Source of the DNA: an uncultured Eggerthellaceae bacterium
GTDB taxonomy: Bacteria; Actinomycetota; Coriobacteriia; Coriobacteriales; Eggerthellaceae
Length of the DNA stretch: 44,192 nucleotides
NCBI GenBank assembly: GCA_934670115.1
Contig: CAKUOV010000016.1
Coordinates: 1-44,192, forward strand
Reading direction: 5' to 3'
Both the position numbers and the translations under genes were made by a program. Below are positions 1 through 8,194 of the stretch, in pieces (positions within the stretch are counted from its first letter, which is position 1; every line of letters begins with the position of its first letter). Below the pieces are notes generated by a model. It worked only from the letters and a program-made list of their open reading frames with translations. It was not told where the DNA came from and did no database searches.

Positions 1-601
1 AGCTCGCAGGCTGGTTTTCCTATAAGCAGATATGTCGGTAAATCTAAAGAATTCTGGTGCTAAATCCTAAAGACGGGCATCGTCCGCGCGTCTGCACTTG
101 TCGCAGCCGAAATCGCTCACGTGCCTGCTGCCCCCGCCAGAGCCGCCTTCGCCACCCATGCGCCCAGCCGCGTTCGCACTGCACCCGCACTGGCAGCCAC
201 CCATGCGTCCAGAGCGCCAGCAACATCCCCGCCCGCGCCCAGTCGCCCCGCGTTACTTCGCCGCATTTCAAGCTATGGATTTTCTGCTGCTAAAAAAGAT
301 GAAAGCGCGCTCGTGGTATAGTAGGCAAGTTATTTATTATGCGAGTAGTGTGTGCGGGTTGTGGCATCTGCTTCCAAGAAAAGCGTTTGCGTATACCGAC
401 GCCTTGCCGGGCCGCTCGCGCCCACCGCACGAACGCGCCCAAAGGCGCGCTTTGGACACGCGTCCATACGTTCGAGCGACCGGCGCCGGCGTGTGCTTGT
501 TGCGTCTTTGAGCGTTCCCGCCAGCTGCGCTTGCAAGCTGCTCGCGCCCGCCGCACGCAATTTTGCCTGCGGCTCGATAGTCCGAAAGAAAGGGACTTTA
601 T
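1..601. other. Gene-poor region upstream of secA
   Basis: No gene is supported here. Open frames exist on both strands, but they overlap each other, are Arg/Ala/Pro/Cys-rich in the way random GC-rich DNA is, and lack convincing ribosome binding sites. Bases about 120-240 contain a loosely repeated C-rich stretch in which CCACCCATGCG occurs twice. The last 270 bases are probably the untranslated leader of secA. A Cys-rich frame starting at 339 runs into secA in another frame and is treated as a doubtful leader ORF under findings. Confidence 0.5.
314..322 (+). promoter_or_regulatory. Possible extended -10 promoter for secA
   Basis: TGG followed by TATAGT (317-322) fits an extended -10 element. 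No good -35 is visible. The surrounding CGCTCGTGGTAT is also found before smpB (13257-13269), which supports a shared promoter type. A start near 329 would give a leader of about 270 nt. Confidence 0.35.
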
Positions 602-3427
602 ATGTCAGGTTTTTTCTCTAAGCTCTTAAGCTTTGGTGAAGGGAAGCAGCTGAAAGGCTACCAGGAAATCGTCAGCAAAATCAACGCGTTGGAACCCAGC
701 ATGCAGGCGCTTTCCGATGCGGAACTTGCCCACAAGACCGTGGAGTTTCGCGAGCGCTTAGCCGCGGGCGAAACGCTTGACGACTTGCTGCCAGAAGCTT
801 TCGCCGCTGTTCGCGAGGCAAGCGTTCGCGTAACGGGCATGCGTCACTTCGATGTGCAGCTTATTGGCGGCATGGCTCTGCATGAAGGCCAAATTGCCGA
901 GATGAAAACCGGCGAAGGTAAAACGCTTGTTTCCACGCTTGCCGGTTATCTGAACGCTCTTCCCGGTAAAAACGTCCACATTGTTACCGTCAACGACTAC
1001 TTGGCTCGCCGCGACAGCCAGTGGATGGGCCGCATCTATCGCTTCATGGGCATGGAAGTGGGCCTGATCCAGGCCGGTATGACGCCCGCGCAGCGCATTC
1101 CCGCGTATAAGGCCGATGTGACGTATGGCACGAACTCCGAATTCGGTTTCGACTACTTGCGTGACAACATGGTGGCGCGCGCCGATAATCGTGTGCAGCG
1201 CGGCCATGCGTTTGCCGTGGTGGACGAAGTGGACTCCATCCTGATCGACGAAGCGCGTACGCCGCTTATCATTTCCGGCGTGGGCACTCAGGCGGCGGAC
1301 ACGTACAAGAAGTTCGCGCGCGTAATGCCGGCGCTGGTCCAAGACGAAGACTTCGAGATGGACGAGGCAAAGCGCACCATAACCACCACCGAAACGGGTC
1401 TGACGCGCGTTGAGAACATGCTGGGCATCGAAGACATTTACGCAGATGAATCCGGTAGTCTGGCAAACCATCTGCAGCAGGCGTTGCGCGCCCAGTTCCT
1501 GTTCCATCGCGACAAAGACTACGTTGTGGTGGACGGCGAAGTCAAGATCGTCGATGAATTCACCGGCCGCATTATGGAAGGCCGCCGTTTCTCCGAAGGC
1601 TTGCACCAGGCGCTCGAGGCAAAAGAGCACGTTCAAGTGCGCGAAGAGAACCAAACGCTTGCCACCATCACGCTGCAAAATTACTTCCGTCTGTACGAGA
1701 AGCTTTCAGGCATGACCGGTACGGCTATGACCGAAGACGCCGAATTCCGCCAGATTTACAACCTGCCTGTTTTCTCCATTCCGCCCAACAAGCCGGTGGC
1801 GCGCGTGGACGAAGACGACCTGATTTACCGTACGATTTCTGCGAAGTACAGCGCCATTGCCGATGAAGTGCAAGAGCGTCACGCCGCTGGTCAGCCGTGC
1901 TTGATTGGCACCGTGTCCATTGAGAGCTCCGAACGTTTATCGAAGGCACTTTCGCGTCGCGGCATTAAGCACGAAGTCTTGAACGCGAAGAACCATGAAC
2001 GCGAAGCGCAGATTGTCGCGCAGGCAGGCCGTTTGGGCGCCGTGACCATTGCCACGAACATGGCAGGCCGTGGTACCGACATCTTGCTGGGTGGCAACCC
2101 CGACATTCTTATGGACGACGTGCTGATTTCCCATGGGTTCGATCCGAATGCGGCTGAGCTTACCGAAGAAGGCGCGCCAAATCCCGAATACGCGAACGAA
2201 GAGCAGCGTGCTGCCGCGCTCAAAGAAGCGAAACAGACGTGCGCGCGCGAACACGACCAGGTTGTTGCCGCAGGTGGTTTGGCGGTTATTGGCACCGAGC
2301 GCCACGAGTCGCGTCGTATTGACAACCAGCTGCGTGGTCGTTCCGGCCGTCAGGGCGACCCCGGCTCCACGCAGTTCTATATCTCGCTGGAAGACGACCT
2401 GATGCGCCTGTTCGGCGGCGACAACATGGATCGCATTTCCGCCATGATGCAGAAAACGAACATCCCCGAAGACATGCCCATCCAGAACAAGATGGTCACG
2501 AAGTCCATTGAGAACGCGCAGCGCCAGGTGGAAAGCATGCACTTTGCTGCTCGTAAGAACGTTCTAGAGTACGACGACGTTTTGAACAAGCAGCGTGCTG
2601 CCATTTACGGCGAACGCAATGCTATTCTGGATGGCAAGGATTTGTCCGACAAGATTGGCGAAATCATCTCCGACGCTGCTCAGCAGGCTGTCGATGAGAA
2701 CTGCCCGTCGCATGCAACGCGCGATGAGTGGAACGTGAAATCCATCAATATCTGGGTGGCCGACATGACGGGCCGCACCGACTTCGACTTGAACGCTATT
2801 GACTGCGAAGACTCCGATGAACTGAAGGAAATCATCGAAGAATTCATGCAGGAAACGTACGAGCAGAAGTTCGCAGCGCTGCCCGAGCAGGCCATGAAGA
2901 CGTTCGAAGGCCAGTTCATGCTGCGTGTTATGGACACGTGCTGGATGCAGCACCTGCAGGAAATGGACTACTTGCGCCAGGGCATTGGCCTGCGCGCGTT
3001 CGGTCAGCGCGACCCGTTGACCGAGTATCGCCAGGAAGCGCACCGTGCATTCGGCGAGCTGACCCAAACCATGTACCAGAAGTTCCTGCGCACGCTTTTG
3101 CGCTTGCAGATTGTGGTGAACAAGCCCGAACAAGCTGCCGCACCCGACCCGCTTGAGCGCAAGATGAGCTACTCTTCGCCGGAGGCAGCGTTGTCGAACA
3201 CGGGTGTTTCCGCAGGTCGAAGTGCCGCTTCGCAGCAAGCCGCCCCCGCTGCCGCATCTGCCGGCGCTGCCGCTGGCGCTGGTGCGCCCGCGCGCCCGGT
3301 ACCGCAAAAGGTCAAGACGTACGTGAAGGACAAAGATGACCCCTTCGCAAATTGCGGCCCCAACGATCCGTGTCCCTGCGGTTCGGGCAAGAAGTTCAAG
3401 AAATGTCATAGGAATCTCATACAGTAA
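602..3427 (+). CDS. secA: Preprotein translocase ATPase SecA
   Basis: SecA is the ATP-driven motor that pushes unfolded preproteins through SecYEG at the membrane. The 941-residue length is normal for a full SecA. Visible motifs are Walker A (MKTGEGKT, residues 101-108), the DEVDSILIDEARTPLI segment of the first nucleotide-binding domain, helicase-type motifs TNMAGRGTDI and QLRGRSGRQGD, and the helical scaffold and wing domains. An Ala/Pro-rich linker of about 40 residues leads to a C-terminal zinc motif (CPCGSGKKFKKCH), the SecB/ribosome-binding tail of the family. The ATG at 602 follows AAAGGGA at a workable distance. The stop lies two bases before prfB, so the two genes are probably co-transcribed, as in Bacillus. 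Confidence 0.98.
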   Translation: MSGFFSKLLSFGEGKQLKGYQEIVSKINALEPSMQALSDAELAHKTVEFRERLAAGETLDDLLPEAFAAVREASVRVTGMRHFDVQLIGGMALHEGQIAEMKTGEGKTLVSTLAGYLNALPGKNVHIVTVNDYLARRDSQWMGRIYRFMGMEVGLIQAGMTPAQRIPAYKADVTYGTNSEFGFDYLRDNMVARADNRVQRGHAFAVVDEVDSILIDEARTPLIISGVGTQAADTYKKFARVMPALVQDEDFEMDEAKRTITTTETGLTRVENMLGIEDIYADESGSLANHLQQALRAQFLFHRDKDYVVVDGEVKIVDEFTGRIMEGRRFSEGLHQALEAKEHVQVREENQTLATITLQNYFRLYEKLSGMTGTAMTEDAEFRQIYNLPVFSIPPNKPVARVDEDDLIYRTISAKYSAIADEVQERHAAGQPCLIGTVSIESSERLSKALSRRGIKHEVLNAKNHEREAQIVAQAGRLGAVTIATNMAGRGTDILLGGNPDILMDDVLISHGFDPNAAELTEEGAPNPEYANEEQRAAALKEAKQTCAREHDQVVAAGGLAVIGTERHESRRIDNQLRGRSGRQGDPGSTQFYISLEDDLMRLFGGDNMDRISAMMQKTNIPEDMPIQNKMVTKSIENAQRQVESMHFAARKNVLEYDDVLNKQRAAIYGERNAILDGKDLSDKIGEIISDAAQQAVDENCPSHATRDEWNVKSINIWVADMTGRTDFDLNAIDCEDSDELKEIIEEFMQETYEQKFAALPEQAMKTFEGQFMLRVMDTCWMQHLQEMDYLRQGIGLRAFGQRDPLTEYRQEAHRAFGELTQTMYQKFLRTLLRLQIVVNKPEQAAAPDPLERKMSYSSPEAALSNTGVSAGRSAASQQAAPAAASAGAAAGAGAPARPVPQKVKTYVKDKDDPFANCGPNDPCPCGSGKKFKKCHRNLIQ

Positions 3428-3429
3428 TC

Positions 3430-4524
3430 ATGGCTTTACACGACAAAAAGGACTGGGAAGCCGCGCAGGCGCGCGTGCACGATGCGTACGGCTTCCTTCA
3501 CATCGATGAATTGGAAGGGCGGCTTGAGCAGCTTGACGCGCAGGCCGCCGATCCTGATTTTTGGAACGACGCCGCGCGCGCCCAGGCGGTCTCCAAGCAG
3601 GCGAGCGACGTGCGCGACACCATTGCGGAATACAAGCGCGCCGAACAGTTGCTTTCCGATGCGCAAGCAGCCAGCGAGCTAGCGGAAGAAGACGAGGCGT
3701 TTGCGGAAGAATTCGATCATGCGTTAGACGCGCTCGAGCAGCTTCTGGATGACCTGGAAGTGCAATCGTGGTTCTCGGGCGAGTTCGATGGTGGCGATGC
3801 CATTGTGTCCGTCAACCCTGGTCAGGGTGGTCTTGAGGCGCAGGACTGGACTGAAATGCTGTACCGCATGCTCACGCGTTATGCGGCATCGAAAGGCTGG
3901 CGCGTGCGTGATTTGGACGTTGTGCCTGGCGAAGGCATTGGCATGGATCGCGCTTCGTTTCAGGTGGAAGGGCGCAACGCTTACGGCATGCTGCGCAGCG
4001 AGATGGGCGTTCACCGCTTGGTGCGCATTAGCCCCACCGATGCGAAGGCGCGCCGTCAAACGACGTTTGCCAGCGTGGAAGTGCTGCCGGTTTTGCCCGA
4101 TGAGGTTGCCGTTGACTTGGACATGAACGATGTGCGCGTGGACGTATACCGCTCAAGCGGCCCCGGCGGTCAGTGCGTGAACACCACGGATTCCGCCGTG
4201 CGCCTCACGCATATTCCCACGGGAATCGTGGTCACGTGCCAAAATGAAAAATCTCAATTGCAGAATAAGGAAGCGGCCCTGAAAGTGCTGCGCGCCCGCC
4301 TTTATGAGCTGGAGCAGCAAAAGCGCGCCGATGAGCTGGATGAACTTCGCGGTGAACGCATGGAGAATTCATTTGGCAGCCAAATTCGCAATTATGTGCT
4401 TTATCCTTATCAGTTGGTCAAAGACGTTCGTTCAGGCGTAGAAACCAGTAACGTGGATTCGGTTCTGGATGGCGGTTTGGATGAGTTTGTCATCGGATAT
4501 CATAAGTGGAGGGTTTCGCAATGA
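3430..4524 (+). CDS. prfB: Peptide chain release factor 2 (RF2)
   Basis: RF2 releases the finished peptide at UGA and UAA codons. The 364-residue frame is continuous from ATG 3430, so the programmed +1 frameshift used by many prfB genes is absent. The catalytic GGQ (residues 246-248) lies in GPGGQCVNTTDSAVRLTH, and the N-terminal coiled-coil domain is intact. The stop-codon recognition tripeptide, SPF in characterised RF2s, reads SPT (residues 201-203, HRLVRISPTDAKARRQTTF). The rest of the sequence is RF2-like rather than RF1-like: RF1 has a PxT-type tripeptide and a different following region. The gene starts 2 bp after secA, and its stop overlaps the start of the transketolase gene. Confidence 0.95.
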   Translation: MALHDKKDWEAAQARVHDAYGFLHIDELEGRLEQLDAQAADPDFWNDAARAQAVSKQASDVRDTIAEYKRAEQLLSDAQAASELAEEDEAFAEEFDHALDALEQLLDDLEVQSWFSGEFDGGDAIVSVNPGQGGLEAQDWTEMLYRMLTRYAASKGWRVRDLDVVPGEGIGMDRASFQVEGRNAYGMLRSEMGVHRLVRISPTDAKARRQTTFASVEVLPVLPDEVAVDLDMNDVRVDVYRSSGPGGQCVNTTDSAVRLTHIPTGIVVTCQNEKSQLQNKEAALKVLRARLYELEQQKRADELDELRGERMENSFGSQIRNYVLYPYQLVKDVRSGVETSNVDSVLDGGLDEFVIGYHKWRVSQ

Positions 4525-5360
4525 CGGTAGAGTTGGAGTTGAAGGCCAACGAGATTCGCAAGGATATCGTGGCGATGATCGCGGAAGCGGGTAGCGGCCA
4601 CCCGGGTGGCTCGTTATCGTGCACCGACATCATGACGGCGCTTTATTTTGGGGGTGTGTTGAACTACGATGCGCAAAATCCCCTGATGGAGAGCCGTGAC
4701 CGCTTTGTCATGGCGAAAGGCCATGCTGCGCCGGCTTTGTATGCCACGTTGGCACATTCAGGTTATTTCCCGCGCGAAGAGCTCAAGACGCTGCGCAAGC
4801 TGGGAAGCCGTTTGCAGGGTCATCCCGATATGAATTTGCTGCCGGGCGTGGAGGTTTCCACCGGTTCGCTGGGTCAGGGCCTGTCGGTGTGTGCCGGCAT
4901 GTGCTGCGGCCTGCGTTTGGCGCATAACGATGCACACGTTTTCGCCATTTTGGGCGATGGCGAAACGCAGGAAGGCCAAGTTTGGGAAGCGGCCATGTTT
5001 GCCGCGCACCAAAAGCTTGACCATTTGGTAGCGATTGTTGACCACAACCATCTGCAGATCGATGGCAGCATTGAGAGCGTATGCAGCCCCGAAGATTTGT
5101 GCGCAAAGTTCGCCGCGTTCGGCTGGGATGTTCATGCGGTCAACGGTCACGATGTGGATGCTTTGGTGGAACTTTTGCAGGCACTAAAGGCTGACTGCAA
5201 CGGAAAGCCGCACGTCATTATTGCGGAAACCATCAAGGGCAAGGGCGTTTCCTTTATGGAGAATCAAGCAGGCTGGCATGGTTCTGCACCGAATGCGGAG
5301 CAGACCGCTCAGGCTTTGGAGGAATTGGAAGAAGCAGGCAAGGTGATTTGCAATGGTTAA
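4521..5360 (+). CDS. Transketolase, N-terminal subunit
   Basis: This is the thiamine-diphosphate-binding half of a split transketolase, which transfers two-carbon ketol units in the non-oxidative pentose phosphate pathway. GSGHPGGSLSC near the N terminus and the ThDP motif LGDGETQEGQVWEA...DHNHLQIDG are characteristic of the family's first domain. The length (279 residues) matches stand-alone N-terminal subunits. The ATG at 4521 overlaps the prfB stop (ATGA), and GGAGGG at 4508-4513 sits 7 nt upstream. An in-frame GTG at 4506 has no ribosome binding site of its own. The partner subunit follows with an 8-bp overlap, so the two chains are translationally coupled. Confidence 0.93.
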   Translation: MTVELELKANEIRKDIVAMIAEAGSGHPGGSLSCTDIMTALYFGGVLNYDAQNPLMESRDRFVMAKGHAAPALYATLAHSGYFPREELKTLRKLGSRLQGHPDMNLLPGVEVSTGSLGQGLSVCAGMCCGLRLAHNDAHVFAILGDGETQEGQVWEAAMFAAHQKLDHLVAIVDHNHLQIDGSIESVCSPEDLCAKFAAFGWDVHAVNGHDVDALVELLQALKADCNGKPHVIIAETIKGKGVSFMENQAGWHGSAPNAEQTAQALEELEEAGKVICNG

Positions 5361-6327
5361 ATTGGCCACCGCAGAGCAATCTGCTCAGAAGAAAGCTACG
5401 CGTGCGGCGTTTGGCGTAACGCTGGCAGAGCTCGCCGCAGAAGGCGTTCCCGTTGTTGCGGTTGACGCCGACTTGACCGGCTCCACCACCACGAAGAAGT
5501 TCGCGCAGGCATGCCCGGAAAACGCCGAACGCCTGTTCAACTGCGGCATTGCTGAACAGGACATGATTGACGTTGCCGCAGGTCTTTCCCTTACGGGCAA
5601 CATTGCCTACACCGGCTCCTTCGCCGTGTTTGGCACGGGTCGCGCTTACGATCAGATTCGTAACACCGTGTGCTACGGCAACTTGAACGTGAAGATTGCG
5701 CCCACGCATGCCGGCATTTCCGTTGGCCCCGATGGCGGTACGCACCAGATGCTCGAAGACGTTGCCCTGATGCGTGTGCTGCCTAACATGAAGGTGCTTG
5801 TGCCTGCCGACTACGCTGCTGCTCGCGCCGCGCTGCGTCTTGCTGCGCAGACTCCTGGCCCGGTGTATGTGCGCATGGGTCGCGCCACGGTGCCGTGCGT
5901 GTACGCCGATGACGTAGAGCTTGAGCTCGGCCGCGCGTACGTGCTGCGCGAAGGCACCGACGTGACCATTGTTGCAAACGGCGTTGAAATCCGTGAAGCG
6001 CTTGTTGCTGCTGATCTGTTGGCTGAGCAGGGGATTTCTGCGGAAGTCATCGACGCCTTCTCGGTGAAGCCGCTTGACGAAGAGACCATTCTTGCTTCTG
6101 TGGAAAAGACGGGCTGCGTTGTGGTGGCCGAAGAGCATTCTCAGTACGGCGGCCTGTGCAGCGCAGTATCCGAGCTGCTTGCAATGAAGCGCCCCACGCC
6201 GTGCGAATTTGTTGCTATGAAGGATCGTTTCGGCAAGTCAGGCGAGTTCCAGGAGCTCATGGCGTACTTCAAGCTTGACGCCGCCGCCATTGTTGAAGCT
6301 GTGAAAAATGTTATGGCTCGTCACTAG
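5353..6327 (+). CDS. Transketolase, C-terminal subunit
   Basis: This second half of the split transketolase carries the pyrimidine-binding domain (residues about 8-170) and the C-terminal transketolase domain. Visible family features are the acidic cofactor segment CGIAEQDMIDVAAGL, the substrate-side segment PTHAGISVGPDGGTHQ, and VVVAEEHSQYGGLCSAV near the C terminus. The 324-residue size is that of stand-alone C-terminal subunits. The start overlaps the end of the N-terminal subunit gene. The same architecture occurs in 1-deoxy-D-xylulose-5-phosphate synthase, but DXS is a single longer chain, so split transketolase is the better call. Confidence 0.92.
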   Translation: MVKLATAEQSAQKKATRAAFGVTLAELAAEGVPVVAVDADLTGSTTTKKFAQACPENAERLFNCGIAEQDMIDVAAGLSLTGNIAYTGSFAVFGTGRAYDQIRNTVCYGNLNVKIAPTHAGISVGPDGGTHQMLEDVALMRVLPNMKVLVPADYAAARAALRLAAQTPGPVYVRMGRATVPCVYADDVELELGRAYVLREGTDVTIVANGVEIREALVAADLLAEQGISAEVIDAFSVKPLDEETILASVEKTGCVVVAEEHSQYGGLCSAVSELLAMKRPTPCEFVAMKDRFGKSGEFQELMAYFKLDAAAIVEAVKNVMARH

Positions 6328-6377
6328 TCTGCTAAAATCTGATTGTCTCAGCGAACATTATACGAACGGAGCATTCT

Positions 6378-7262
6378 GTGACAGATAATCAAAATGTGAG
6401 TGATGCCGCTGGTCAGACCACGGGTCAGGTGAGAAAGGTGCGCGCTTCCCATGCGCGTCCCGCTTCCGCCCCCCGCGCTGGTCAGCTGGCTTCTTCAAGA
6501 AAGCCCGACCTGACGTCAACGCTGCCGAAGCTCGAAGCAGTTCCTGCACCGCAGCGTCAGGGAAGCCCGGTCATCGTATTCGACCATGTGACGAAAGTCT
6601 ATCCTGCTCAGCCGAACAAACCTGCTTTGGAAGACGTGAGCTTGGAGATTTACGCGGGTGAGTTCCTGTTCCTGGTGGGTCATTCTGGTTCCGGTAAATC
6701 CACCTTCATCAAGACCATCACGCGCGAAGTCAAGCCCACAAGTGGTCATATTTACATCGCGAACGAGGACTTGTCCACCATGCGCGACTGGCGTGTGCCG
6801 TATCTGCGCCGCAACATCGGTTGCGTGTTCCAGGACTTCAAGTTGCTTCCCAACAAGACGGTGTTCGAGAACGTCGCGTTTGCGCTGGAAGTAATCGGCA
6901 AGAGCCGCCACGTTATCAAAACGCAGGTGCCTGAAGTTCTGCGCTTGGTTGGCTTGCAAGAGAAAATGAACAAAATGCCTGATCAGCTTTCCGGTGGCGA
7001 GCAGCAGCGCGTTTCCATTGCGCGTGCTATCGTGAACAGGCCTCCTATGTTGATTTGCGACGAACCCACGGGAAACCTTGACCCTCAGACCTCGCGCGGC
7101 ATTATGGATTTGCTGGAGCGCATTAACCGCACGGGTACAACGGTGCTGGTGGCAACGCATGACCGCGAGATGGTAGACAACATGCGCCGCCGCGTTATTG
7201 CGTTGGATCGAGGACATTTGACGCGCGACCAAGATCGAGGGGTGTACGGTTTCGATGCGTAG
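6378..7262 (+). CDS. ftsE: Cell division ATP-binding protein FtsE
   Basis: FtsE is the cytoplasmic ATPase of the FtsEX complex, which controls peptidoglycan hydrolases at the division site. The ABC signature is complete: Walker A GHSGSGKST (residues 101-109), Q-loop VFQDFKLLPN, signature LSGGEQQR, Walker B LICDEPTGNLD and the H-loop VATHD. In typical FtsE proteins Walker A lies near residue 36-44. Here an extra segment of about 62 residues, rich in Ser, Ala, Pro, Arg and Gln, precedes the ATPase domain. The GTG start at 6378 follows CGGAG, and no later ATG/GTG/TTG with a better site is evident before the ATPase domain. The stop overlaps the ftsX start by 8 bp. Confidence 0.95.
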   Translation: MTDNQNVSDAAGQTTGQVRKVRASHARPASAPRAGQLASSRKPDLTSTLPKLEAVPAPQRQGSPVIVFDHVTKVYPAQPNKPALEDVSLEIYAGEFLFLVGHSGSGKSTFIKTITREVKPTSGHIYIANEDLSTMRDWRVPYLRRNIGCVFQDFKLLPNKTVFENVAFALEVIGKSRHVIKTQVPEVLRLVGLQEKMNKMPDQLSGGEQQRVSIARAIVNRPPMLICDEPTGNLDPQTSRGIMDLLERINRTGTTVLVATHDREMVDNMRRRVIALDRGHLTRDQDRGVYGFDA

Positions 7263-8175
7263 TTTTGCATATTTCATCAAAGAGGCGCTGGTTGGCTTCA
7301 AGCGCAACCTGTCAACCGCGCTTGGTTCTATCATCACCATCTTCTTGTCGCTGGTTATGATTGGCGTGTTCTTCATGGCCGGCGTGGTAGTGAACAACAT
7401 CGTGGAATCCGTTGAAAGCGAGATTTCCATCACGTGCTACATTGACGATAACTACAAGGAATCGTCTACGGAAGTCACTCAATTTGAGAATTGGCTGAAA
7501 GGCCTTGATGGCGTAGAGAGCGTAAGCTTCACCACGAAGGATCAGGCTCTGGAAAACTTCCGTGGTTCCGTTGCGAACCCGGAAATCGTCGATCAGCTGG
7601 ACGAGGGAAGCAACCCGCTGCCGGCATCGGTGAATGTCTCGCTATCGGATGCGCAGCAGGTCATTACGATTGCCGAGCAGATTGAGTCGAACTCCACGTT
7701 TGCCAAGATTTGCGACAATCCTACCGAACCTTCCGATTCCGTGAAATACGGCCAGAAAACCGTTGAGCGTTTGCTGTCGGTGATTAATTACGCTCGCTAT
7801 ATCGGCATTGCCGTTATTGTGTTGCTGATTGTCATTGCGCTGATCTTCATCAACAACACTATCCGCTTGGCCATTATGGCGCGCCGCAAGGAAATCTCCA
7901 TCATGCGTTTGGTGGGTGCTTCCAACGGCTTCATTCGCGGGCCCTTCCTTATGGAAGCAGCAATTCATTCGTTGCTGGGTTCCGTGTTGGCCATTCTGGT
8001 GCTTGAGCTGGTGCGCCGTTTCGGCCTTACGCAGTTGGCGAACACGTTCGCTTGGCTGCCTATGGAAATGTCGGTGAACACCATTGCCGTTATTTATGTG
8101 GCTTTGGTGGTTGCTGGTTTGGTCATTGGTCTTTTGGGTTCGGCGTTCTCTATGCGTCGTCACTTGAAGGTGTAG
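7255..8175 (+). CDS. ftsX: Cell division protein FtsX
   Basis: FtsX is the membrane partner of FtsE. The 306-residue chain has a first membrane helix (residues about 22-46), an extracellular domain (about 50-175) and three further membrane helices in the C-terminal half, including NYARYIGIAVIVLLIVIALIFI. The motif IMARRKEISIMRLVGAS is the typical FtsX/MacB-type cytoplasmic segment. The large outer loop is where FtsX of other Gram-positives engages hydrolases or their activators. The start overlaps ftsE, and an S41-family gene follows 19 bp downstream. Confidence 0.95.
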   Translation: MRSFAYFIKEALVGFKRNLSTALGSIITIFLSLVMIGVFFMAGVVVNNIVESVESEISITCYIDDNYKESSTEVTQFENWLKGLDGVESVSFTTKDQALENFRGSVANPEIVDQLDEGSNPLPASVNVSLSDAQQVITIAEQIESNSTFAKICDNPTEPSDSVKYGQKTVERLLSVINYARYIGIAVIVLLIVIALIFINNTIRLAIMARRKEISIMRLVGASNGFIRGPFLMEAAIHSLLGSVLAILVLELVRRFGLTQLANTFAWLPMEMSVNTIAVIYVALVVAGLVIGLLGSAFSMRRHLKV

Positions 8176-8194
8176 TCAGCACAGGTCAATTACT

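Noticed and set aside
758..1678. Long minus-strand open frame inside secA
   Set aside because: It mirrors the secA coding frame; the product is His/Arg/Val-rich and has no ribosome binding site, typical of an antisense shadow in GC-rich DNA.
4506..4520. GTG 4506 as start of the transketolase N subunit
   Set aside because: GGAGGG at 4508-4513 would lie inside the coding sequence; ATG 4521 has the right spacing and overlaps the prfB stop.
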